From Streptomyces fuscichromogenes (GTDB lineage: Bacteria > Actinomycetota > Actinomycetes > Streptomycetales > Streptomycetaceae): a stretch of 64,000 nucleotides of DNA. The DNA is taken from contig NZ_BMML01000036.1 in assembly GCF_014645815.1 (NCBI RefSeq), positions 1 through 64,000 of the forward strand, given 5' to 3'. Under the pieces are notes generated by a model that worked only from the letters and a program-made list of their open reading frames with translations, did no database searches and had not been told where the DNA came from. Positions 25,301 through 33,208 of the stretch are shown here, piece after piece; position 1 is the stretch's first letter; each line of letters starts with the position of its first letter. The translations under genes were made by a program, and so were the position numbers.

Positions 25301-25783
25301 ATGGAACCCGATTTCTCCAAGTACGTCCTGGAAGGCGACAACTCGGTGTACGCCGACGCGTCGGGCCTGGTCGTCCCGGTCGTGACCCGCGCCGGCCGCG
25401 AAGCCGGCGGCACCGGCCAGTCGGCCGGCGCGACCCGGATCTCCGGTGTCTCCGTCCAGCACACCCCGGCCACCAGGCTCTGGTTCGGCAAGGTGAGCAA
25501 CGAGCCCGGCTACCGCTCGGTGACCCACCACCACGGCGAGGCCGAGACCGGCGGCTACGTCCTGTCGGGCCGGGCCCGGATCTACTTCGGCGTGAAGTTC
25601 GAGGACTACGTCGACATGGCGGAGGGCGACTGGGTCTTCGTCCCGCCGTTCATGCCGCACATCGAGTGCAACCTCTCCCGGTCCAGGCCGCTGACGTGGA
25701 TGACCGCCCGGACACCGGAGAACATCGTCGTCAACCTGCCCGACGTCGAGGACACCGAACTGCGTGACTGGCTGAGCCGATGA
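25301..25783 (+). CDS. cupin domain protein of the aromatic acid operon
   Basis: A 160-residue single cupin: GYRSVTHHHGEAETGGYVLS (His-His-His-Glu metal site of cupin motif 1) and MAEGDWVFVPPFMPHIECNL (motif 2 with the last His). The family includes small dioxygenases and isomerases as well as sensors. An AGGAG ribosome binding site precedes the ATG at 25301. It is first in an operon of four genes, with its stop overlapping the thioesterase start (ATGA), so it likely acts on an intermediate or product of the 2-aminobenzoyl/salicylyl-CoA pathway. Confidence 0.85.
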   Translation: MEPDFSKYVLEGDNSVYADASGLVVPVVTRAGREAGGTGQSAGATRISGVSVQHTPATRLWFGKVSNEPGYRSVTHHHGEAETGGYVLSGRARIYFGVKFEDYVDMAEGDWVFVPPFMPHIECNLSRSRPLTWMTARTPENIVVNLPDVEDTELRDWLSR

Positions 25784-26715
25784 ACGACGCGCCGAACGAC
25801 ACGCCGAACACCCCGACCTCCGCGATCGTCACCGCGGCCCTCACCCTGAAGCCCGCCCCGCCCGAGCACTTCGACCTCGCCTTCACCGCGACCACCCAGC
25901 CCTGCCCGTGGCCCAAGGCGTACGGCGGCGACATGGTCGCCCAGGCGGCCGCCGCCGCCATGCGGTCGGTCGAGGACAAGACACTGCACTCGATGCACTC
26001 CTACTTCCTGCGGCCGGTCGACATCGGCGCCGAGGTCCGTTACGAGGTGGAGCTGCTGCGCGACGGCCGCGGCTACGCCACCCGGCAGGTCCGCGGCTTC
26101 CAGAACGGCAGGCCCGTCTACGTCTGCCTGGCCAACTTCGCGGCGGGCGAGCCGGGTTCGGCCCTCTACGCGACGCCTCCGCCCGCCGGGGTGCCGGCCC
26201 CCGACACGCTGCCCAACTCGGCGTCGTACCTCTCCGGCACCGGTCCGGCGGTTCCCCGGGGCACGATGACCGACGTGTCGCAGGAGTACTGGAGCGGCGG
26301 CCGCAGCTTCGACATGCGGCACGTTCCCGGGCCCGTCTACCTCACCGTCGAGGGCGAGCGCGTTCCCCAACAGGCGCTCTGGGTAAGGCCGTTCGACCGG
26401 CTCAGGGCCGTCGACGGGCTGACCGACGCACAGCGCGACCTCGCCGCGCTCGCCTACGTCTGCGACTACACGATCCTCGAACCCGTCCTGCGGGTGCTCG
26501 GCCTCGCCTGGGCCGATCCGGGGCTGGTCACCGCCAGCCTCGACCACGCGATGTGGTTCCACCGGCCCGGTCCGGTGGACGGCTGGCTCCTGTACGCGCA
26601 GGAGGCCGTCGCCGCCGAGTCCGGCCGCGGTCTCGCCACCGGCAGGTTCTTCACCGCCGACGGGGTCCACCTGGCCACCGTCGTGCAGGAAGGCCTGATC
26701 CGCTCCACCTCCTGA
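25780..26715 (+). CDS. acyl-CoA thioesterase, double hotdog (TesB-like)
   Basis: A 311-residue double-hotdog thioesterase. The N-terminal hotdog contains PCPWPKAYGGDMVAQAAAAA and HSMHSYFLRPVDIGAEVRYE, the second VTASLDHAMWFHRP (Asp/His catalytic region) and GWLLYAQEAVAAESGRGLAT, TGRFFTADGVHLATVVQEGL. It hydrolyses acyl-CoA esters in the cytoplasm. Translational overlap with the cupin and position before the CoA ligase suggest it releases CoA from stalled or final aromatic CoA intermediates. Confidence 0.9.
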   Translation: MNDAPNDTPNTPTSAIVTAALTLKPAPPEHFDLAFTATTQPCPWPKAYGGDMVAQAAAAAMRSVEDKTLHSMHSYFLRPVDIGAEVRYEVELLRDGRGYATRQVRGFQNGRPVYVCLANFAAGEPGSALYATPPPAGVPAPDTLPNSASYLSGTGPAVPRGTMTDVSQEYWSGGRSFDMRHVPGPVYLTVEGERVPQQALWVRPFDRLRAVDGLTDAQRDLAALAYVCDYTILEPVLRVLGLAWADPGLVTASLDHAMWFHRPGPVDGWLLYAQEAVAAESGRGLATGRFFTADGVHLATVVQEGLIRSTS

Positions 26716-26766
26716 ACTCCTGGCTCCTGAACTCCTGACCTCCTGGCTCCTGAACTCCTGAACTCG
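26708..26766. repeat. imperfect tandem repeat of (T)CCTGAACTCCTGGC
   Basis: The gap after the thioesterase stop consists of about four imperfect copies of a 15-16-base unit built from CTCCTGAACTCCTGG. It begins inside the last codons of the thioesterase gene, a sign of slippage duplication. In-frame stop codons (TGA) recur in each unit. Confidence 0.75.
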
Positions 26767-26832
26767 TGCCCTCTGCACGGCCCGCACCCGGTGCACGGGA
26801 CCCCCGGCAGCCCCCCGCGGAAAGGAATTCCC

Positions 26833-28473
26833 ATGGCCCTGTCGCCGTCCGCCTACCCGGACACCTTCGCGCGCGACCACCTCCCGCCGCACCGGCTGTG
26901 GCCGGTGATCGAGTTCACCACGGACGACCTCCAGTACCCCGAACGCCTCAACGCCGCCGCCGGGATCATCGACGCGCCCACCGCCGCCCTCGGCCCCGAC
27001 CGCCCCGCCCTGCGCACCCCGCAGGGCGAGGTGTGGACCTACGGCGAACTGCGGTGCCGCGCCGACCAGATCGCCCATGTGCTCACCGACGACCTCGGCC
27101 TGACCCCCGGCAACCGGGTGCTGCTGCGCTCCCCCAACACCCCCTGGACCGTCGCTGCCTGGCTCGGCGTGCTGAAGGCCGGCGGCATCGTCGTGACGAC
27201 CATGGCGGCGCTGCGCGCCCGTGAGCTCACCCCGATCGTGGCGAAGACCCGGCCGGCCGTCGCCCTGGTCGACCACCGGTTCACCGAGGACGTCATGGCC
27301 GTCCGCGACACCACCGCGCCGGACCTCACGATCGTGGCGTACGGCGGGGACGCACCCGACGACCTGACCCGCAGGGCGGCGGCGAAACCGGCGGAGTTCA
27401 CCGCGGTGGCCACGGCGGCCGACGACGTGGCCCTGTTCGGGCCCACGTCCGGCAGCACCGGCATACCGAAGATCACCACGCACTTCCACCGCGACATCCT
27501 GTCCATCGACAACACCTTCGGCCGGCACGTCCTGCGGCTGCGCCCGGACGACCTGGTCGCCTGCACCGCGCCGTTCGCCTTCACCTTCGGCCTCGGCATC
27601 CTCGTCGTCTGCGCCCTGCGGGCCGGCGCCTGCGCGCTGCTGACCGAGGCCGTGGCACCGGAGCCGCTGGCCGACCTCGTCGCCGGGGCCGGGGTCACCG
27701 TCCTCGCCACCGCGCCGACGGCGTACAAGCAGATCCTCAGGGCGGGCAAGGCCGGCCGGCTGCGCGGTCTGCGCACCGCGGTCAGCGCCGGGGAGCACAT
27801 AGCCGACGAGGTGTGGGGACGGCTGTACACGGACACCGGGATCAAGGTCATCGACGGCATAGGGGCCACCGAGATGATCCACATCTTCATCTCCGCCGCG
27901 GGTGACGACATCCGCCCCGGGGCGACCGGACGGCCGGTCCCCGGCTACCGCGCCACCGTGCTCGGCCCCGACGGCGAGGAGGTCGGCCCCGGTGTCGAGG
28001 GGCGGCTGGCCGTGATCGGCCCGGTCGGCTGCCGCTACCTCGACGACCGGCGCCAGGAGGACTACGTGGTGAACGGCTGGAACGTCACGGGTGACACCTA
28101 TGTCCGCGACGAGGACGGCTACTTCTACTACCGCACCCGTACCGACAACATGATCGTCTCCGCCGGCTACAACATCGGCGGCCCCGAGGTCGAGGCCGCG
28201 ATCGACACCCACCCGGACGTCGTCGAGTGCGCGGTGGTCGCCAAGCCCGACCCCGAACGCGGCTCGGTCGTCTGCGCGTTCGTCGTGCTGCGCGAGGGGG
28301 TCACCGGTGACGACGCCAAGGCCAAGGACATCCAGGACCACGTCAAGTCCCAGCTGGCGCCGTACAAGTACCCGCGCGCGGTGCGCTTCACCGACGCCCT
28401 GCCCCGCAACACCAGCGGGAAGCTCCAGCACTACCTGCTGCGCCGCCTGATCGAGAAGGAGAGCCCGGCATGA
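26833..28473 (+). CDS. aromatic acid-CoA ligase (2-aminobenzoate/benzoate type)
   Basis: A 546-residue AMP-binding enzyme. A3 motif FGPTSGSTGIPKITTHFHRD, A4 region ACTAPFAFTFGLGILVV, A5 DGIGATEMIHIFISA, and C-terminal YYRTRTDNMIVSAGYNIGGP with the catalytic Lys in PRNTSGKLQHYLLRR. The GATEMIHIFIS block is typical of benzoate/2-aminobenzoate-CoA ligases. It converts an aromatic acid with ATP and CoA to the aroyl-CoA. GGAAAGGAAT precedes the ATG at 26833 and the 3' end overlaps the next gene (ATGA), which encodes the enzyme using aroyl-CoA as substrate. Confidence 0.9.
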   Translation: MALSPSAYPDTFARDHLPPHRLWPVIEFTTDDLQYPERLNAAAGIIDAPTAALGPDRPALRTPQGEVWTYGELRCRADQIAHVLTDDLGLTPGNRVLLRSPNTPWTVAAWLGVLKAGGIVVTTMAALRARELTPIVAKTRPAVALVDHRFTEDVMAVRDTTAPDLTIVAYGGDAPDDLTRRAAAKPAEFTAVATAADDVALFGPTSGSTGIPKITTHFHRDILSIDNTFGRHVLRLRPDDLVACTAPFAFTFGLGILVVCALRAGACALLTEAVAPEPLADLVAGAGVTVLATAPTAYKQILRAGKAGRLRGLRTAVSAGEHIADEVWGRLYTDTGIKVIDGIGATEMIHIFISAAGDDIRPGATGRPVPGYRATVLGPDGEEVGPGVEGRLAVIGPVGCRYLDDRRQEDYVVNGWNVTGDTYVRDEDGYFYYRTRTDNMIVSAGYNIGGPEVEAAIDTHPDVVECAVVAKPDPERGSVVCAFVVLREGVTGDDAKAKDIQDHVKSQLAPYKYPRAVRFTDALPRNTSGKLQHYLLRRLIEKESPA

Positions 28474-30839
28474 GGATCGCGATCGTGGGCGGCGGGCCGG
28501 GCGGGCTCTACTTCGCCGCGCTGACCAAGCAGTTGGACCCCGCCCACGAGATCACCGTCTGGGAGCGCAACGCACCGGACGACACCTTCGGCTTCGGGGT
28601 GGTCTTCTCCGACGAGACCCTCGGCGGCATCGAGAACGCCGACACCGTCGTCCACGAGGCGATGGAGAGCCGGTTCGCCCGGTGGACCGACATCGACATC
28701 GAGTTCGACGGGCATCCGTTCACGGTCGGCGGCCAGGGCTTCGCGGCGATGTCCCGCAAGGACCTGCTGCACATCCTCCAGGAACGGGCCGCGCAGCTCG
28801 GCGTCACGGTGCGCTACCGGACCGCCGCCCCCGACGTGGACGAGCTGCGCCAGACCCACGACCTCGTCATCGCCGCGGACGGACTCAACTCGGCCGTACG
28901 GACCAAGTACGCCGACGCGTTCGGCCCGACGCTGGACCGGCGGACGAACAGGTACATGTGGCTGGGGACCGACCGGGTCTTCGAGGCCTTCCAGTTCTTC
29001 GTCAGGCAGACGGAGTTCGGGACCATGCAGATCCACGGGTACCCGTACTCCGACGGCGGCTCGACCTTCATCGTCGAGATGGCGGAGGACGTGTGGCGCC
29101 GGGCCGGTTTCGACGCGAGCGAGGGCGAGGAGTTCCCGCCCGGTGTCTCGGACGAGCGGTCGGTCGCGCGCGTCCGCGAGATCTTCGCCGCGGAACTGGA
29201 CGGTCACGCGCTCCTCACCAACAACTCCAAGTGGCTGAACTTCACCACCGTCCGCAACCGGCGCTGGCACCACCACAACGTGGTGCTGCTCGGCGACGCC
29301 GCCCACACCGCGCACTTCTCGATCGGCTCCGGTACCAAGCTGGCGATGGAGGACGCCCTGGCGCTCGCCGCCTGTCTGCACGAACACCCCCGTGTGGACG
29401 AGGCGTTGACGGCGTACGAGACCGAGCGCCGGCCCGTGGTGGAGTCCACCCAGCGGGCCGCCCAGGCCTCCCTGGAGTGGTTCGAGAACATCGGCATGTA
29501 CGCCGGTCAGGACCCCGCGCAGTTCTGCTTCAACCTGCTGACCCGCTCCCGCCGGATCACCTTCGACAACCTGCGGTCCCGCGATCCCGGCTTCGCCGAA
29601 CTGGTGGAGCGCGGCTTCGCCGACGCACAGGGGCTGCCGGAGCCGGCCCCGGCGATGTTCCAGCCGCTCTCGGTCGGCGGCCTGGAGCTGAGGAACCGGA
29701 TCGTGGTCTCCCCGATGGACATGTACTCGGCGGTGGACGGCCTGCCGGGCGATTTCCACCTGGTCCACCTGGGCTCCAAGGCGCTCGGCGGGGCGGGTCT
29801 CGTCATGACCGAGATGGTCTGCGTCTCGCCCGAGGCCCGGATCACCCCGGGCTGCACCGGCCTGTGGAACGACGTCCAGCGCGACGCGTGGGCCCAGGTC
29901 ACCGCTTTCGTCCACGACCGCAGCACGGCACGGATCGGCCTCCAGCTCGGCCACGCCGGCCGCAAGGGCTCGACCAGGCTGATGTGGGAGGGCATCGACG
30001 AGCCGCTCGCCGAGGACAACTGGGAGGTCGTCGGCCCGTCCGCGGTCCCCTACGGCGCCGGCTGCCAGGTGCCGCGGGAGATGACCCGGCAGGACATGGA
30101 CGCGGTCGTCGCCGACTTCGCGGCAGCGGCGCGCAGGGCCGCCGAGGCGGGCTTCGACCTGCTCGAAGTGCACGCGGCCCACGGCTATCTGCTCTCCTCC
30201 TTCCTCTCCCCGGTCGCCAACCACCGCACGGACGAGTACGGCGGCGACCTGGCGAACCGGCTGCGCCTCCCCCTGGAGGTCTTCGACGCGGTCCGCGCCG
30301 CCTTCCCGGCCGACCGCCCGGTCACGGTCCGGATCTCGGCGACCGACTGGGTCCCCGACGGCAACACCGAGCACGACGCGGTGGAGATCGCACGGGCCTT
30401 CGTCGCACACGGGGCGGCGGCCGTCGACGTCTCCTCCGGCCAGGTCACCAAGGACGAGAAGCCCGCGTTCGGACGCTCCTACCAGACGCCGTTCGCCGAC
30501 CGGATCCGCCACGAGGTCGCCGCCCCGGCGGGGGTGGCCGTGATCGCGGTCGGTGCGATCTCGTCGTACGACGACGTCAACTCGATCCTGCTGGCCGGGC
30601 GTGCCGACCTGTGCGCGCTGGGCCGTACCCACCTCTACAACCCGCAGTGGACCCTCCAGGCGGCCGCCGAGCAGGAGTACCGGGGGTCCGGTGCCGCGTG
30701 GCCGGCTCAGTTCGCGGCCGGGCGCCGCAAGCCGCCGACGTCGCGGACGGACGCGGTCCGGCCGCGCCTGGCGCTGCTGCGCGAGACCCCGCAGGACACC
30801 GTTCACCTGCGGTGGACACCCGGCCGGACGACGGCCTGA
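28470..30839 (+). CDS. 2-aminobenzoyl-CoA monooxygenase/reductase (or salicylyl-CoA 5-hydroxylase) fusion
   Basis: A 789-residue fusion. Residues 1-390 form a flavoprotein monooxygenase with IVGGGPGGLYFAALTKQLDP (FAD Rossmann), LVIAADGLNSAVR (DG motif) and VVLLGDAAHTAHFSIGSGTK (GD motif). Residues about 395-775 form an Old Yellow Enzyme-type reductase (PLSVGGLELRNRIVVSPMDM, LQLGHAGRKGSTRL, DLLEVHAAHGYLLSSFLSPV, TDEYGGDLANRLRLPLEV, RADLCALGRTHLYNPQW). This domain order is that of 2-aminobenzoyl-CoA monooxygenase/reductase, which hydroxylates and then reduces the ring. Related Streptomyces proteins are named salicylyl-CoA 5-hydroxylase/oxidoreductase. Substrate choice between amino- and hydroxy-benzoyl-CoA cannot be fixed from sequence. 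Confidence 0.9.
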   Translation: MRIAIVGGGPGGLYFAALTKQLDPAHEITVWERNAPDDTFGFGVVFSDETLGGIENADTVVHEAMESRFARWTDIDIEFDGHPFTVGGQGFAAMSRKDLLHILQERAAQLGVTVRYRTAAPDVDELRQTHDLVIAADGLNSAVRTKYADAFGPTLDRRTNRYMWLGTDRVFEAFQFFVRQTEFGTMQIHGYPYSDGGSTFIVEMAEDVWRRAGFDASEGEEFPPGVSDERSVARVREIFAAELDGHALLTNNSKWLNFTTVRNRRWHHHNVVLLGDAAHTAHFSIGSGTKLAMEDALALAACLHEHPRVDEALTAYETERRPVVESTQRAAQASLEWFENIGMYAGQDPAQFCFNLLTRSRRITFDNLRSRDPGFAELVERGFADAQGLPEPAPAMFQPLSVGGLELRNRIVVSPMDMYSAVDGLPGDFHLVHLGSKALGGAGLVMTEMVCVSPEARITPGCTGLWNDVQRDAWAQVTAFVHDRSTARIGLQLGHAGRKGSTRLMWEGIDEPLAEDNWEVVGPSAVPYGAGCQVPREMTRQDMDAVVADFAAAARRAAEAGFDLLEVHAAHGYLLSSFLSPVANHRTDEYGGDLANRLRLPLEVFDAVRAAFPADRPVTVRISATDWVPDGNTEHDAVEIARAFVAHGAAAVDVSSGQVTKDEKPAFGRSYQTPFADRIRHEVAAPAGVAVIAVGAISSYDDVNSILLAGRADLCALGRTHLYNPQWTLQAAAEQEYRGSGAAWPAQFAAGRRKPPTSRTDAVRPRLALLRETPQDTVHLRWTPGRTTA

Positions 30840-30988
30840 GCCGCCCGTCCGGCGGGGGGCGCACCCGGGTGGACCGGCTCGGCACCGAGGCCGCGGGATC
30901 CGCCGTGACACCGGTGCGGCCGGCGCCCCGGGCGGGTTCGGGAGAGCCGGTCTGCGGATCGGCGCGCGGGCTCGGGACAATCGTGGCC

Positions 30989-31723
30989 ATGACCGACCGA
31001 ATGTCCGATGCCGAGAAGCGACTGACCCGGATCGAAGGGCTGCTGGAGAGCGGCGAGCGCGATGTGGTGCCCGCCTGGCGCAGGGCGACGCAGGGCGAGT
31101 CGCGGTGGGCGGTGACCGCCGTGATCCTGGTGGCGATCGCCCTCCAGCTGATGCTGCCGCACCGGCTCGCCTTCCAGCCGTACTGGGCCCTGCCGGTCCT
31201 GGAGGTGGTGCTGCTGGCCGGCCTGATCGCCGGCAACCCCCGGCGGGTCGAGCCCCGCACCCGGTGGCTGCGGGTGCTGGGACTGGTGCTGATGGGGGTG
31301 ATCAGCCTGGCCAACGGCTGGTCGGCGGTCCGGCTGGTGGCGGGGCTGGTGAACGGCACCGAGGGTACGGACGCCGGGCCGCTGCTGCTGACCGGCGGTG
31401 GCATCTGGCTGACGAACGTCATCGTGTTCGCCCTCTGGTACTGGGAGTGGGACCGGGGCGGACCGATGGCGCGGGCCCTGGGCCGGCACCAGTTCGCGGA
31501 CTTCCTCTTCGTGCAGATGCAGAGCCCGGAGACCGCTCCGCAGGACTGGGAGCCGGGCTTCCTCGACTACCTGTACCTGTCCTTCACCAACTCCACCGCC
31601 TTCAGCCCGACCGACGTGATGCCGCTGTCGCACTGGGCGAAGATGCTGATGACGGTGCAGTCCTCGGTCTCCCTGGTGACGGTGGTCCTGGTGGTGGCAC
31701 GAGCCGTCAACATCCTGCACTGA
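30989..31723 (+). CDS. DUF1345 membrane protein
   Basis: A 244-residue protein with a charged N-terminal helix (EKRLTRIEGLLESGERDVVP) and about five TM segments (WAVTAVILVAIALQLML, GLVLMGVISLANGWSAVRLV, and others). The end carries FLDYLYLSFTNSTAFSPTDV then MPLSHWAKMLMTVQSSVSLV, the DUF1345 signature, which resembles a two-pore-type ion channel pore plus last helix. A -10-like GACAAT (30975-30980) lies 8 bases before the ATG and no Shine-Dalgarno is visible, so it may be leaderless. Transport role unproven. Confidence 0.85.
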   Translation: MTDRMSDAEKRLTRIEGLLESGERDVVPAWRRATQGESRWAVTAVILVAIALQLMLPHRLAFQPYWALPVLEVVLLAGLIAGNPRRVEPRTRWLRVLGLVLMGVISLANGWSAVRLVAGLVNGTEGTDAGPLLLTGGGIWLTNVIVFALWYWEWDRGGPMARALGRHQFADFLFVQMQSPETAPQDWEPGFLDYLYLSFTNSTAFSPTDVMPLSHWAKMLMTVQSSVSLVTVVLVVARAVNILH

Positions 31724-31750
31724 CGGCGGGGGTGTCCTAGGTTCGTCGCC

Positions 31751-32191
31751 ATGAGCGAAGACTCCCCGCGCCTCGTCACCGTCGAGCGCACCGGCACCGG
31801 CCGTTTCACCGCCACGAACGCCCGTGGCGGCACGATCGACTTCGGTACCGGCGACGGCACGGCCTTCACCCCGGTCGAACTGCTGCTCGCCGCGATCGGA
31901 GGCTGTACGGCGGCCGATGTCGACGTCGCCACCGGCCGCCACGCGGAGCCGGTCGCCTTCACCGTCACCGTCAGCGGCAACAAGGTGAACGACGAGGGCG
32001 GCAACCGGCTGACGGACCTCACGGTGGCCTTCTCCGTCGCCTTCCCGCAGGGCACGGGCGGCGACCGGGCCCGCACCATCCTGCCCCGGGCGGTCGCCGT
32101 CTCCCACGACCGGCTGTGCACGGTCAGCCGCACGATCGAGGCCGGGACACCGGTCGCCGTGTCGGTCGAGGCCGGAACTGTCACCGGCTGA
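31751..32191 (+). CDS. OsmC family peroxide-reductase-like protein
   Basis: A 146-residue OsmC/Ohr-fold protein with two active-site cysteines in the expected places: GGCTAADVDVATGR (peroxidatic) and SHDRLCTVSRTI (resolving). The start MSEDSPRLVTVERTGTGRFT is natural. A TAGGTT -10-like hexamer lies 7 bases before the ATG and there is no Shine-Dalgarno, suggesting a leaderless mRNA. It probably reduces organic hydroperoxides in the cytoplasm. It lies 27 bases after the DUF1345 gene but may have its own promoter. Confidence 0.9.
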   Translation: MSEDSPRLVTVERTGTGRFTATNARGGTIDFGTGDGTAFTPVELLLAAIGGCTAADVDVATGRHAEPVAFTVTVSGNKVNDEGGNRLTDLTVAFSVAFPQGTGGDRARTILPRAVAVSHDRLCTVSRTIEAGTPVAVSVEAGTVTG

Positions 32192-32268
32192 TGGCCAAGG
32201 GGTTACCGTTCGATCCAACTCTCCTTCCAGTGAGTCCAGTTGACACCGGATGGCGCTAGCGTTCGAGG

Positions 32269-32292
32269 TGCGGCCCGCAGGGGAGGGCCGCA
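32269..32292. promoter_or_regulatory. hairpin in the leader of the lipoprotein-kinase operon
   Basis: TGCGGCCC and GGGCCGCA (8 bp perfect) with an 8-base loop, between a TTGACA hexamer (32240-32245) plus TAGCGT (32257-32262, non-canonical 11-base spacing) and the lipoprotein ATG at 32318. It could be a leader stem affecting translation or the terminator of the OsmC gene 80 bases upstream. Confidence 0.45.
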
Positions 32293-32317
32293 CTGCGGTC
32301 TGCTGGGGGTGAGCGGG

Positions 32318-33208
32318 ATGGGACGGAGACCGGTCCTGTCCGCGGCGGCGGTGGCACTGCTGCTCGCGGGCTGTACGCACAGTGGGCACGGCAACGACAG
32401 GGCCACACCGAAGGGCACGGCAAGCGCGAGTGCCTCCCCGTCCGCGTCGAGCCGGCCGTACACGCTGGCCGAGGCCGTCGCGCCGAAGACGCGGGCCGAG
32501 GCGGTGGCGTTCCTGCGCGGGCTCACCGTGCAGCCCGACTACTTCGGCACCGGGTACCGCAGACGGGACCCCTACGAACTGGGCCCGACCAGCTGGGCGG
32601 TGCTCGGCGCGGACTGCCTGTGGCGCCGGCAGGCGCTGCCGTCCACCGTGCTGGCCAGTCTGACCAGGTCGTTCGTCCGGCCGGGCAGTGGCGGCAGCGG
32701 CGCGGTGTACGTGTCCCTCACCGTCACCGTGCACACCTCGACACGCCAGGCGCGCCGGGACATGGCGTCCTCGCTGGAGGAGCCGCTGCGCTGTCCGCAG
32801 GAGCGGCTCAACGCGACCGACACCGTGCAGGACATGACCTCGCGCGGCGACCCGTTCGGCGAACTGCGCAACGCCACCACCGACGACGACCTCACCGAGT
32901 TCGGCCAGTACGTCGTCGCCGGTGACGCGAAGCCGCGCCGCTTCGACTGGTACAAGCACCGGCTCGGCCCGGTGACCGTGGCCGCGACCGTGCGGCACGC
33001 CGCCGGTGAGAGCGAGCAGGAGCAGTCGACCCTCACCCAGGACGCGCTGGCGGGCGTCGGCTATGTGACGGCGAACGTGGACCGCTACGGCCGCGACCGG
33101 GCCTCCGCCACCTCGTCCGCCACTCCGTCCGCCACTCCGTCCGCGGCGCCCTCCACCGTGCCGTCCGCCTCGCCGTCCACCGAGGTGAAGGGGGCGGGCG
33201 ATGAGTGA
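32318..33208 (+). CDS. lipoprotein coupled to the Ser/Thr kinases
   Basis: A 296-residue lipoprotein. A type II signal MGRRPVLSAAAVALLLAGC puts the lipid-modified cysteine at residue 19. This is followed by a Ser/Ala/Pro linker, a globular domain from about residue 50 to 260 with two more cysteines (GADCLWRRQALP, EPLRCPQERLN), and a Ser/Pro/Thr-rich tail (SATPSATPSAAPS). The ATG at 32318 follows GGGGGTGA. The 3' end overlaps the first kinase by 8 bases, so the two are translationally coupled; it may present or bind a ligand for the kinases' extracellular sensor. Family not recognised beyond that. Confidence 0.85.
   Translation: MGRRPVLSAAAVALLLAGCTHSGHGNDRATPKGTASASASPSASSRPYTLAEAVAPKTRAEAVAFLRGLTVQPDYFGTGYRRRDPYELGPTSWAVLGADCLWRRQALPSTVLASLTRSFVRPGSGGSGAVYVSLTVTVHTSTRQARRDMASSLEEPLRCPQERLNATDTVQDMTSRGDPFGELRNATTDDDLTEFGQYVVAGDAKPRRFDWYKHRLGPVTVAATVRHAAGESEQEQSTLTQDALAGVGYVTANVDRYGRDRASATSSATPSATPSAAPSTVPSASPSTEVKGAGDE

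Noticed and set aside
25606..28431. 941-codon minus-strand open frame opposite the thioesterase and CoA ligase
   Set aside because: A GC-bias shadow; Gly/Val/Asp-rich with no recognisable motif, whereas both plus-strand genes have complete family signatures.
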